Positions 1 through 7,246 are shown, numbered from the stretch's first letter. The stretch is 21,364 bases of DNA from DASVXQ01 sp046727955 (GCA_046727955.1 JBKPDO010000079.1:1-21364), one strand, 5' to 3'. The notes: generated by a model not told the origin, from the letters alone. Translations and numbers: made by a program.

Positions 1-2
1 AC

Positions 3-122
3 ATGCTGGTCGCGCTGCGCCGGGTCATCCTCGCCGCCCAATATCTGCCAGGTTCACTGGTCGAGCCCACCACAGCGGAAATCGTCGCGGTGCAGCGTGC
101 CTGGGCCGCCGCCGCAGCATGA
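3..122 (+). pseudogene. 3' end of an unidentified gene, probably a transposase tail
   Basis: A frame open from the window edge encodes about 39 residues, including LVALRRVILAAQYLPGSL and an alanine-rich end, and stops with TGA at 120-122. I do not recognise the family from this much sequence. A copy of the dispersed 24-nt IS-end-like motif begins 13 bases after the stop. A transposase gene commonly ends just inside its terminal inverted repeat, so I infer that this is the C-terminus of a transposase whose right end lies near position 158. The gene may be complete upstream of the window. An ordinary chromosomal gene cut by the window edge cannot be excluded. Confidence 0.4.
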
Positions 123-134
123 ATCGCGAAAGTC

Positions 135-158
135 GAGTTACCAGGGTGTTGCATAAAA
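135..158 (-). repeat. Dispersed IS-end-like motif, copy A
   Basis: Read on the minus strand it carries TGCAACACCCTGGTA and then diverges from the other copies (1228, 2031, 4005 and 20813). It lies just downstream of the possible transposase tail ending at 122, so the TGCAAC side is probably the outer tip of an insertion sequence. Confidence 0.55.
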
Positions 159-268
159 CGTTTGCGGCTGATCGTTGACGGGCACTGTCAATACTCCATC
201 ACGTCACGGCGGCTGGCCCGTGAGGAGTTTCTCTACACTTTTTTCAAGTCCGAGCGGAAGGAGAAGAG

Positions 269-1006
269 ATGTTCGAGCACAAGATCGCAAACCGCGATGA
301 ATGGCAGGCGGCCCGGGACGAGCTCGCCAGGCTTGAGGCGGAGCAGGCAGAGCGGAACGAGGAGATAAAGAGGAAGCGTCTCGAACTCCCCTGGGTCCCG
401 GTCGAGAAGGAGTACGAGTTCGACACCGAGGACGGCAAGAAGACCCTCGCCGAACTCTTCGACGGGCGCTCACAGCTGCTCGCCTACAACATCATGTTCG
501 GCCCCGACTACACGCTCGGTGCCTGCCCCGGCTGCACCAACCTCGGCGACGGGCTCGACGGCTCGCTCGTCCACCTGAACCACCGCGACGTGACGCTGCT
601 CTGCTTCTCGCGGGCGCCGATCGAGCGGCTGACCGCCTACAAGCGGCGGATGGGCTGGCAGTTCCCATACGTCTCCACCTACAACACCGACTTCGCCTTC
701 GACTTCGGCCTCGCGATCACCGAGGAGCAGGCGCAGCAGATCCCCGAGGTCAAGCAGATGATCGACAACCCGCCCGACGGGCTCCAGGAGTGGTCAGGCC
801 AGATCGGGGCCGAGCTCAAGGACGGGCTGCGCGAGAACCCGGGCTGGATCGCCTTCGCGGGCGAGAACGGCACCGTCTACCACACCTACACGGTGACGGC
901 CCCCGACCCGTTCGCCGCGCCGTACTACAGCTTCCTGCTCGAGCGAACACCGAAAGCCCAACCCGCCGAGCCCCGCACCTGGCGGAAGGACGAGTACCCG
1001 GACTGA
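269..1006 (+). CDS. DUF899 family thioredoxin-like protein
   Basis: This encodes 245 residues that match the DUF899 pattern. The N-terminus is charged and helical (residues 9-38). The motif LPWVPVEKEYEF follows, then a thioredoxin-like core with GACPGCTNLGDGLDG (cysteines 86 and 89), and a C-terminal GTVYHTY block. DUF899 proteins are thought to have a thioredoxin fold; their substrate is not established. The CPGC pair could be redox-active, but that is inference. No signal peptide is visible, so it is probably cytoplasmic. The ATG at 269 follows a strong GGAAGGAGAAG Shine-Dalgarno region at 256-266. A TTGACG hexamer at 175-180 and TACACT at 234-239 lie upstream, but they are not properly spaced as one promoter. 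The gene looks intact although its neighbours on both sides are fragments. Confidence 0.88.
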   Translation: MFEHKIANRDEWQAARDELARLEAEQAERNEEIKRKRLELPWVPVEKEYEFDTEDGKKTLAELFDGRSQLLAYNIMFGPDYTLGACPGCTNLGDGLDGSLVHLNHRDVTLLCFSRAPIERLTAYKRRMGWQFPYVSTYNTDFAFDFGLAITEEQAQQIPEVKQMIDNPPDGLQEWSGQIGAELKDGLRENPGWIAFAGENGTVYHTYTVTAPDPFAAPYYSFLLERTPKAQPAEPRTWRKDEYPD

Positions 1007-1097
1007 AACACCGATCGGGTTGGTTCGCGGCTCAGATCCCGGAGAATCTCCGCCAGCCGGGACAACGGAAGCAGCCGCTAAGCAGGAGCTAACTCGA

Positions 1098-1176
1098 AGC
1101 CCTCTGACGGACTCGAACCGTCGACTCCCTCCTTACCATGGACCGGAGTCCTACCGCCATGCTGACCTGCGAGGTC
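1098..1176 (-). pseudogene. Degenerate tRNA-Thr (GGT)-like sequence
   Basis: On the minus strand the 3' half reads as a good tRNA. The anticodon loop is ATGGTAA (1133-1139, anticodon GGT), followed by the strand GGAGG and the variable segment GAGTC. The T arm is GACGG-TTCGAGT-CCGTC, five perfect pairs around a canonical loop (1106-1122). The 3' acceptor strand is AGAGGGC with discriminator T. The 5' half is damaged: only 3 of 5 anticodon-stem pairs and about 5 of 7 acceptor pairs form, the D stem has a mismatch, and there are about two extra bases before the anticodon stem. No CCA is encoded. It is probably non-functional. The good 3' half with a bad 5' half resembles the fragment left at the far end of an element that integrated into a tRNA gene. 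Confidence 0.4.
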
Positions 1177-1227
1177 GCGGTCTGGTCGCCTGGTCGCTGC
1201 GAACCGTTAGCCACATGGAGGCGCGTC

Positions 1228-1251
1228 CTTTCAGCAACGGGCTGGTACCAG
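1228..1251 (+). repeat. Dispersed IS-end-like motif, copy E
   Basis: It contains GCAACGGGCTGGTACCAG, which matches copy B at 2031-2054 in 20 of 24 positions in the same orientation. It lies between the tRNA-like relic and the serine hydrolase fragment. Confidence 0.5.
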
Positions 1252-1357
1252 GGTGAGGCTGCTATGTGCTGTCAAGTGGGCTGTGGTCGCCGCTGCCGTC
1301 AGCAAAGCGGGCTTGCGGATGGCGTGGTCGTTCGGTCGACGAGCGGCTGGATGCGGG

Positions 1358-1512
1358 TCAGTCGGTGACGGCCGGGACGATGGTCTGGCCGACCAGGTCC
1401 TGGGCGTCCTCGCGCTGCTGGTGGGCGTCCCTGGTGGTGACCACCACCAGGTCCAGGTCGGGGATGACCTGGATGCGCTGGCCGCCGATGCCCACGGCGG
1501 CAAAGCTCAGCG
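1358..1512 (-). pseudogene. C-terminal fragment of a serine hydrolase (beta-lactamase family)
   Basis: The minus strand encodes FAAVGIGGQRIQVIPDLDLV followed by VVTT and an ending TIVPAVTD, with TGA at 1358-1360. This is the typical last strand-helix unit of class C beta-lactamase-like serine hydrolases (GxGGQxxxVxPxxxLVVVxT). The catalytic SxxK and YxN motifs, which lie further N-terminal, are absent. Upstream of about 1512 the frame loses all resemblance, and the other strand carries a different gene fragment. The piece is therefore a recombination or insertion remnant. It has no start codon or ribosome binding site of its own. Confidence 0.65.
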
Positions 1513-1515
1513 GCT

Positions 1516-1980
1516 GACGCGGCCGCGCTGGAGGTCGGGCACTTCTCCGGGGAGGATCACTTCGGTCCACAGGTCATCACCGACCTGCCGTGCCTGGAGG
1601 GCAAAGAGTTCGTCTTGACTGGCGGCGCGTCCTTCCGCGGTACCTTCGTCAACAGCGAAGGCTTCTTCCACTTCTCGGGCATCGAGCACTTCTCCGCAAC
1701 GATCGTGCCGGTGGACGGCCAGGGGCCGACCTATGTGGAGTCCGGCAGCGTCGACAAGGTCAACTTCACCGCCCGCGAAGTGTCCGCGGGCGTCGAACTC
1801 GTCCAAACGCGCGTCAACAACGACCGGTTCCTCGGTTACGTGGACGGAAAGCTCGTCGCCTCGGCCACGATCCGCATCCACGAGCTGGAGCACTTCGTGG
1901 GGCTGGACACCGATGGCGACCTCGTTCCGGACGCCTTCGAGGTTTCGGTGAACAACCACGACTTCTCCTGTCCACCGTAA
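1516..1980 (+). pseudogene. N-terminally truncated secreted-type hypothetical protein
   Basis: A frame open from about 1516 to the TAA at 1978-1980 encodes roughly 150 residues, including GPQVITDLPCLEGKEFVLTG and ending VNNHDFSCPP. It resembles small actinobacterial exported proteins of unknown function built of short beta strands. No signal peptide or credible start is present, and the first usable codon (TTG at 1615) would delete conserved-looking residues. Two cysteines, one near each end, would suit an extracytoplasmic disulphide; this is inference. The gene seems to have lost its 5' end where it meets the serine hydrolase fragment near 1512-1516. No family name can be given. Confidence 0.5.
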
Positions 1981-2343
1981 GCGACATGCCTATCCTGGCT
2001 GCCTGCAGCCCGGCCACTCATCCGGCTGGGCTTTGTGCAACGGCCTGGTACGAGCCTGTTTCACAAAGCCCGAGCAGCGGGTCGTGATGTGTCGGTGATC
2101 GCTGGACCCGAGTGGTGTTCTCCCATGCCCTCCGTGCGGCCCCATCTGAGGGCGGCGGTTGAAGCGCCGATCGACCACCGCCGGATGCGGCAGCTCAGGC
2201 GCCTTGCCGAACACCTCGCGGGGCAAGGTGAGGGCGACCTCTTGGCACAGGTGGACATCCAAGTTATGCTCCCCGTCCGGCACAGGATCCCCCACCTTGC
2301 TTAGTTTGCTGCATACCGGTCGGATGGCAGAAAGCAGGTCACT
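1981..2343. other. Gene-free stretch with a palindromic IS-end junction
   Basis: It holds copy B of the dispersed motif within a 44-bp inverted repeat (2028-2071). Both strands have open frames here, but none has a recognisable domain, a Shine-Dalgarno site or a plausible start. I read the rest as non-coding or decayed mobile-element DNA. The last 40 bases should contain the promoter and leader of the DUF7405-like gene, with a weak AGAAAGCAGG at 2329-2338. Confidence 0.5.
2028..2071. repeat. Palindromic junction containing motif copy B
   Basis: The left arm GGGCTTTGTG (2028-2037) and right arm CACAAAGCCC (2062-2071) are perfect inverted complements. With one mismatch skipped, the pairing extends further inward. 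The left half is copy B of the dispersed motif (2031-2054). The unit looks like two insertion-sequence ends abutted with nothing between them, or a minimal palindromic element. Confidence 0.55.
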
Positions 2344-3830
2344 ATGGCATCTGAGGATGGCAAGGTCAGCCGCCGCAGCTTCCTCAAGCGCGCCACCGCG
2401 GTCTCCGTCGGCGCCCTCGCAACCCGGGGTGTCTACCAGGTCCTGGAGGAGTTCGACATCGTCCGACCCGCCTCCGCCTGGGCGGCGACGGCGACCCGCC
2501 CCCAGGAGCAGTACCTGGTCGAGCAGGTCCAGGTCATCGTCGACAACGGCGTCAGCGTGGCCATCCCGCCGCTGTACAACGACGTCATCACCGCCAAGCT
2601 CAAGAGTGGTCGCCGCTGGACCACCAGCGCGCTCAAGACCGCCCAGACCCGGCTGGAGAACGCGCTGGCGGTGGTCGAACGGGCCTATCCGCCCACCGCG
2701 GCCGGCCTGACGATCGTGGTCGGCTGGGGGCTGCCGTTCTTCCGCGGCTTCCTGCCCGCATCGCTGTGGCAGGCCAACCTGCCGGTCGACCAGGCGCTGT
2801 CCCAGCAGACCGGCACCACCCAGTACGCCGTCTTGGACGCCATCGGCTTCCCCAGTGACCCCGCCGACCTGCTGCTGGAAGACAACCATCTGGTGTTCAA
2901 GTTCCGCAGCGACTCCCAGGCCATCCTCACCTCGGTGGAGGGCGCGCTGCTCACCAACCAAAACAGTGGCGCCTTCGTCGGCAACCTGTTCGACCTGACC
3001 AGCCAGCGGGTCGGTTTCCTTGGTCGCGGGTTTGGCACTCCAAGCATCGCCAAGCAGCTGGCGCTGCAGGCCGGCGTGGCCGACGCCGACAAGGTCCCCG
3101 ACAACAGCCAGCTGATGCTGGGGTTCACCAGCACCCAGACCGCTGCGCTGGGCCCCGACAACATCGTGAGCTTCGAGACGCTGCCCGGCGTGACCAACCA
3201 GTGGCCAAGCGGCTACTTCGCCAACGGCTGCGCCATGCACCTGTCGCACCTGTTTGAGGACCTGAGCCTCTGGTATGACAGCTTCGACTACGCGGGCCGG
3301 GTCGCCCGGATGTTCTCGCCCCACACCCCGTCCCCGCCGACACCGGCACGGTCACGCTACCCAACGGCCCCGCTGATGTCTCCACGCTGGATCAGGTCAA
3401 GCAGGACGCCACCGGCGGCCTGCTCGGCCACAACGAGACCCTGCAGCAGGCCACCAGGCTGCCCGTCGACGTCACCGACAACTACGGGCGGCTGCGGCCC
3501 AAGGGGACAGCGGTTCCTCTGCGGGAGGACTTCAACACCCTGGACAACCCGTTCAAGTGGACGGCCAACCCCACCCGAGACCGGTTCAGCAGCACCGCGG
3601 CCCCGGGGCTGCACTTTGCGGTCTTCGTGCCGGCCAGCGGCAAGTTCCACGCCGCCCGGCTGGCCATGGACGGCGTGCTGCCCGACGGCACCAACCTGCG
3701 TGTGGATCCCTACAACATTCCGGACTCGGCCAACGGGATCAACGCGATGATCCGCGCGACCCACCGGCAGAACTTCCTCATCCCACCACGGCGGCACCGC
3801 TCCTTCCCCCTGGTCGAGCTGCACAAGTGA
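2344..3830 (+). pseudogene. Tat-exported DUF7405-like protein, broken by a frameshift
   Basis: The product begins with a twin-arginine signal (SRRSFLKRA, residues 9-17) followed by a hydrophobic stretch and an alanine-rich cleavage region, so export by the Tat pathway is expected. The mature part resembles DUF7405-type Tat proteins: a VGWGLPFFRGFLP block, FVGNLFDLTSQRVGFLGRGF, GCAMHLSHL, WYDSFDYAGRVARMFSPHTP, and near the C-terminus GLHFAVFVPASGKF and NFLIPPRRHRSFPL. The general organisation recalls exported heme proteins of the DyP group, but I cannot assign heme binding. The frame beginning at 2344 loses similarity after residue P at about 3328. The rest continues in the next frame to TGA at 3828-3830, as if one base were missing in the C/G run at 3326-3333. 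Restored length is about 495 residues. Either a real pseudogene or an assembly error would explain this. Confidence 0.7.
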
Positions 3831-4004
3831 TCTGCGCCGCTGACCAACCAAGCCAGCCTGCCTTGCCTGTCCGCCGCCGCGTCCTCGCCACAGAGGTCGG
3901 CCACCAAGGATCCGAAGCTTGTCAGCCTCGGTCGAGAAACGGCGGTTCATTGCGCCCTTGATGTCGTCGGGGTGGTCGTGGCACTTGCTGTAAAGGCCTG
4001 CCGG

Positions 4005-4028
4005 GTTTGTGCAACAGCTTGGTACGAG
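4005..4028 (+). repeat. Dispersed IS-end-like motif, copy C
   Basis: It carries TTTGTGCAACAGCTTGGTAC, and with the next few bases shares the 14-mer TGGTACGAGTCAAG (ending at 4033) with copy D on the opposite strand at 20813. The pair face each other and bound about 16.8 kb. In the preceding 170 bases (3831-4004) I see no gene. Confidence 0.6.
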
Positions 4029-4038
4029 TCAAGTCTGA

Positions 4039-4088
4039 GAGCGGAGCCCTCACCGCTCGGGGGGCTGCGGGGGGCCTGGGCCCCCCGC
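4039..4088 (-). terminator. Tandem hairpins after the ABC operon
   Basis: Two perfect stem-loops lie just beyond the permease stop. The nearer has 9 bp (GCGGGGGGC, 4067-4075, with GCCCCCCGC, 4080-4088) and a 4-base loop. The farther has 6 bp (GAGCGG 4039-4044 with CCGCTC 4053-4058). No T-tract follows, so if this is a terminator it is of the U-less hairpin type common in high-GC actinobacteria. Confidence 0.6.
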
Positions 4089-4089
4089 A

Positions 4090-4893
4090 TCAGCTCTTGA
4101 CGTCCTTGGTGGCGAAGTTCGCCCAGGCGGCGCCGAGGAACACGGCGATGTAGACGGCCTGGAGGGCGAAGCCGCGCGCGACGTTGTGCCACAGGATCGG
4201 GAAGCGGAATAGGTCGACGAACGACAGCCAGTAGTGGGTCGGCAGGTAGGGCTTGACCGAGGCGGCGGCGTCGAGCAGGTCAAGGACCTGGGAGGTGACC
4301 AGGGCGGCGAGCGCGCCCAGCGCCGCGGCCAGCGGCGAGTCGGTGATGGTCGAGGCGAACAGCGCGATCGCCGCCACGCCCAGCATCGACCAGCCCACGT
4401 AGACCACCGTCACCACCGTGCGCCAGGTGGCGTCCTGCGGCGCGATGGTCTGGCCCGACACCGACGGCAGAGGGTGGACGCCGAACATGGTGGCGCCGAC
4501 CACGAAGGCGACCGCGGCCACCACCAGCACCGCCAGGAACACGAACACGATGGTGACGGCCAGCTTGACCACCAGTAGCCGGGTGCGCCCGACCGGCCGG
4601 GTCAGCAGGTAGCGCAGGGTGCCCATGTTCGCCTCGCCCGCGACCGTGTCGCCGGCCATGACCGAGACCGCGACCGGCAGGAACAGCGGCAGCACCACCG
4701 CCAGGGCGGCGGCCGGGAACAGCGCGCCGTTGCTGAGCACCGCGCTGAGGAAGGCCGGCCCCTCCCCCGGCCTCGGCCCGATCCCGGTGACCTTGATGAA
4801 CACCGCCACCAGCGTCGGTAGGCCGGCGAGCAGCGCGATGCTCACCCACGTGCGCGGGCGCCGCACCAGCTTGCGCAGCTCAACCAGCAGCAT
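4090..4893 (-). CDS. ABC-2 type transporter permease
   Basis: This encodes 267 residues with about six hydrophobic segments. They include one near residues 16-33, the ALAVVLPLFLPVAVSVMAG region, a long VTIVFVFLAVLVVAAVAFVVG segment, and two in the C-terminal half. The motif GTLRYLLTRPVGRTRLLVVK is typical of ABC-2 permeases (DrrB/NatB-like). It should form the membrane half of an exporter with the ATPase encoded immediately upstream. ATG at 4893 is chosen because AGAGGAGG lies 8 bases before it and the protein then starts with the usual LRKLVRRPRTW segment. A longer open frame extends upstream but only overlaps the ATPase gene. The start overlaps the ATPase stop by 14 bases, which indicates translational coupling. 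The substrate is unknown. Confidence 0.88.
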   Translation of the reverse strand: MLLVELRKLVRRPRTWVSIALLAGLPTLVAVFIKVTGIGPRPGEGPAFLSAVLSNGALFPAAALAVVLPLFLPVAVSVMAGDTVAGEANMGTLRYLLTRPVGRTRLLVVKLAVTIVFVFLAVLVVAAVAFVVGATMFGVHPLPSVSGQTIAPQDATWRTVVTVVYVGWSMLGVAAIALFASTITDSPLAAALGALAALVTSQVLDLLDAAASVKPYLPTHYWLSFVDLFRFPILWHNVARGFALQAVYIAVFLGAAWANFATKDVKS

Positions 4894-5887
4894 CGGCGGC
4901 CTCCTCTGGGTCCCGGGCCCCTCCCGCGCCGCCACCAGCCGCAGCGCCGCCACCAGCCGCGGCGCCGCCACCCGTGCCGCCACCCGTGAGCTGGAGGAAC
5001 ACGTCCTCCAGCGACGGGCGCTCCACCAGCAACTCGCGGACCCGCACCCCGCCCTCGACCAGGTAGCGGTTGAGCGCCTCCGGGCTGGTGCCGTCGAGCT
5101 GGACGACCAGGCGGTCGCCCCGCCACTCGCCCAGCTCGGTCCCGAGCAGGCGGGCCGCCAGCTCGGCGGCCCGGCCGCGGTCCGGAGTGACCACCTGCAC
5201 ACGGCCGGTCGGAGCGAGCAGCGCGCTGACCCGGTCCTGGATCACCAGACGACCCCGGTGCACGATGGCCGCGCGGCTGCAGATCTGCTCGACCTCCGCC
5301 AGCAGGTGGCTCGACAGGAACACCGTGGTGCCGCCCGCCACCAGCTCGACCAGAAGGTCGCGGATCTCGCGCATGCCCTGCGGGTCGAGCCCGTTGGTCG
5401 GCTCGTCAAGCACCAGCAGCCTGGGCGCGCGCAGCAGCGCGGCGGCGAGCCCCAGCCGCTGGCGCATGCCGCTGGAATAGGCCTTGACCGGACGGCGGCC
5501 GACCGCGTCCAGCCCCACCCTGACGAGCGCCTCGCCGATGCGCCCGCGCCGGTCGGCGCGACGGCCGCCCGGGCCGGCCGCGTCGAACAGCGACAGGTTG
5601 GCCCGTCCGGACAGGTGCGGGTAGAACGCCGGCCCCTCGATCAGCGAGCCCACCTGGGGCAGCACCACCCGGGCGGCGCCCGGCATCGGCCGGCCCAGCA
5701 ACTCGACCCGGCCAGAGGTCGGGAACACCAGGCCGAGCAGCATCCGCACGGTGGTGGTCTTGCCAGACCCGTTCGGTCCGAGGAAGCCGAACAGGTCGCC
5801 CTCGTGCACCTCGAGGTCCAGGTCGCGGACCGCCTCGACGGAGCCGTACCGCTTGGTCAGCCCCTCGGTGCGGATGGCGAAGCTCAC
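4880..5887 (-). CDS. ABC transporter ATP-binding protein
   Basis: This encodes 335 residues with all ATPase motifs: Walker A GPNGSGKT (37-44), signature SSGMRQ (138-143), Walker B LLVLDEP (157-163) followed by TNGLDP, and the H-loop SSHLLAEVE (His 194). It belongs to the DrrA/NatA-like group of drug, lipid or ion exporters. The last 35 residues are a low-complexity Gly/Ala run encoded by GGC-rich repeats, probably dispensable. The GTG start at 5887 overlaps the TGA of the upstream RseB-like gene (GTGA, 4 bases), and ACGGAG lies about 11 bases upstream. The three genes RseB-like, ATPase and permease form one operon. The ATPase is a close relative of the one at 13918-14802. Confidence 0.93.
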   Translation of the reverse strand: MSFAIRTEGLTKRYGSVEAVRDLDLEVHEGDLFGFLGPNGSGKTTTVRMLLGLVFPTSGRVELLGRPMPGAARVVLPQVGSLIEGPAFYPHLSGRANLSLFDAAGPGGRRADRRGRIGEALVRVGLDAVGRRPVKAYSSGMRQRLGLAAALLRAPRLLVLDEPTNGLDPQGMREIRDLLVELVAGGTTVFLSSHLLAEVEQICSRAAIVHRGRLVIQDRVSALLAPTGRVQVVTPDRGRAAELAARLLGTELGEWRGDRLVVQLDGTSPEALNRYLVEGGVRVRELLVERPSLEDVFLQLTGGGTGGGAAAGGGAAAGGGAGGARDPEEAADAAG

Positions 5888-6996
5888 CGGAACGCGACTC
5901 CGTTGCGCGCGAGCTGGGTCGCGATCCGCTCCAGGACCGGGACGCCGACCGTGCCGGACAGCGCGAACACGGCCTGGTCGCGCTCGAACACCATCGAGTT
6001 CAGCAGCGGGGTGGCGATCAGGCTCGCCTCGCCCCAGGGCCCCTTGCGGGTCGGCACGGCCTCGAGGAAGGCGCGCGTGCGGGCCGAGATCCGCGCCGGG
6101 AAGGCGAGCACGGCGACCAGGTCGAAGCGCTCGCCGTAGGTCGAGGCCGCGCTCGCCACCTGGTTGCGCCGCGGCTCACCTCCGAGGCGGTCAGGCAGCA
6201 CGAACGGCGAGAAGCGCTCCACCGCCCGAGCCAGGTCGGGCGCGCTGTCTTCCTCGACTCTCGCGTCCGGCGGGGGCTGGAAGCGCACCTCGCGCTCGCT
6301 TGGTCGCGCCTGCCGCAGGTCGAGGAAGGTCGTCACGATGATCGGCCCGCTGCCGCCCCGAGCGGTCAGCTCCACCCGGACCGGCAGGCCGCTGGAGGGG
6401 TCGGCCCACAGGTCGACCAGGCCGACGGTGGTGTCACCGGAACGCGGGCGGATGCGCAGGCCGAGCGCCTCGACCCCGGCGACGCGGCGCGGCCGGATCG
6501 ACTGCACCTCGCCGGCGGTGGCCGCGGCCGCCAGCCGGCGCCCCAGCTCGGGCGGGAGGAGGTCGGCGGGCCGGGCGAAGCGCACCACGGGCTCCCCCAG
6601 CGTGCGCTCGACCTGGCGCGTGCCGGAGCTCCATTCGAGCGTGCCGGAGGCGTCGTGGTACAGGTCGCGCTCGCCGACCGGGCTGAGCTCGTCGACCCGC
6701 CAGTCCACCGGACTGGCGACCCAGGCGCGCATGCGGGTGATCCCGCCGAGCAGCGTGGTGAGCCGGTCGACCGCCGGCAGGTCGGGCACGCCGAGGCTGG
6801 CCCTGGATTCCGCGTAGCCCTGGTAGGGCACTGCCGTGGAGGCCTGCACCCGCTGCAGAAGGTCGGCGGCTGGCAGCGCGCGGGCGGTCACCGGCGCCAG
6901 GGAGACGAGCACTGGCACCGAGGTCAGCAGCGCCACGGCCGCCAGCAGGACCAGCCAGCGCCACGGCCCGGAGCGCACACGCGGCGGAAGTTCCAT
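5884..6996 (-). CDS. Membrane-anchored RseB/LolA-like protein of unknown function
   Basis: This encodes 370 residues. The N-terminus has a short charged head and one hydrophobic segment (about 13-34), consistent with an uncleaved anchor or signal peptide; there is no lipobox cysteine. The exported part has the beta-rich pattern seen in MucB/RseB and LolA-like domains: VPYQGYAESRASLGVP, a WVASPVDWRVDELSPVGERD strand pair, SGTRQVERTLG, and VGLVDLWADPSSGLPVRVEL. RseB proteins sense or bind lipids and regulate anti-sigma factors, but no sigma or anti-sigma gene is nearby. Here the partner genes encode an ABC exporter, so a role in supplying or sensing its substrate is plausible but inferred. There is no Shine-Dalgarno site; the ATG seems to begin a leaderless message (see the promoter at 7003-7008). 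It is the first gene of the three-gene operon. Confidence 0.72.
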   Translation of the reverse strand: MELPPRVRSGPWRWLVLLAAVALLTSVPVLVSLAPVTARALPAADLLQRVQASTAVPYQGYAESRASLGVPDLPAVDRLTTLLGGITRMRAWVASPVDWRVDELSPVGERDLYHDASGTLEWSSGTRQVERTLGEPVVRFARPADLLPPELGRRLAAAATAGEVQSIRPRRVAGVEALGLRIRPRSGDTTVGLVDLWADPSSGLPVRVELTARGGSGPIIVTTFLDLRQARPSEREVRFQPPPDARVEEDSAPDLARAVERFSPFVLPDRLGGEPRRNQVASAASTYGERFDLVAVLAFPARISARTRAFLEAVPTRKGPWGEASLIATPLLNSMVFERDQAVFALSGTVGVPVLERIATQLARNGVAFR

Positions 6997-7002
6997 ACCA
7001 CT

Positions 7003-7008
7003 ACCGTA
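7003..7008 (-). promoter_or_regulatory. -10 element for a leaderless operon start
   Basis: TACGGT on the minus strand fits the actinobacterial TANNNT -10 consensus and ends 6 bases before the ATG at 6996. Transcription would start at or next to the A of the ATG. The absence of any Shine-Dalgarno sequence supports this. No clear -35 is visible. Confidence 0.45.
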
Positions 7009-7130
7009 CGGCGCCCCCGCCGATTGCGCGGCGAAGGCATGCGCCGCACCTCTAAGGACCGGTTGCTCGCCTCGACATCATCGCAGCGGCAAGGTGACAC
7101 GCGCGTGGCAAGGTCAGGTGCCAGACTGGA

Positions 7131-7246
7131 GCGCCGTCAAGTAGCCGGTGCTGAGGTGATCGGGTGGCCACCGGGGGCGGCGCGCAGGGCTGGGAGCTGC
7201 ACATATGGTCTGGCGCTGCATGCTGCGCCGGCTACTTGACCGGCGC
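7131..7246. repeat. Long inverted repeat in the ppk2 upstream region
   Basis: Arms at 7131-7151 and 7225-7246 are inverted complements with one mismatch and one extra base; the core is GTCAAGTAGCCGG against CCGGCTACTTGAC. They enclose 73 bases. Inside, 7212-7229 is a separate 18-base imperfect palindrome (GGCGC..GCATGC..GCGCC). The structure ends 39 bases before the ppk2 start. It could be a leader RNA structure, an operator, or the ends of a small mobile element. The rest of the 6997-7285 gap holds no gene. Confidence 0.6.

Larger units (their letters stand above)
1007..1357. other. Gene-free stretch with a tRNA-like relic and a repeat copy
   Basis: No convincing coding sequence is present on either strand. 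The stretch holds the degenerate tRNA-Thr-like element (1098-1176) and copy E of the dispersed motif (1228-1251). The rest shows nothing I recognise and is probably decayed DNA between mobile-element insertions. Confidence 0.6.

Noticed and set aside
1098..1176. Functional tRNA-Thr, or the tRNA-like end of tmRNA.
   Set aside because: The D arm, anticodon stem and acceptor do not pair properly, and no tmRNA tag frame or pseudoknot region is seen around it.
1990..3324. A 444-codon minus-strand open frame opposite the DUF7405-like gene.
   Set aside because: The plus strand has a Tat signal and conserved blocks; the minus frame has no recognisable motif and no ribosome binding site.
3831..4004. 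A minus-strand piece (KCHDHPDDIKGAMNRRFSTE) suggestive of a gene fragment.
   Set aside because: I could not tie it to any family, and it has no start or supporting context.
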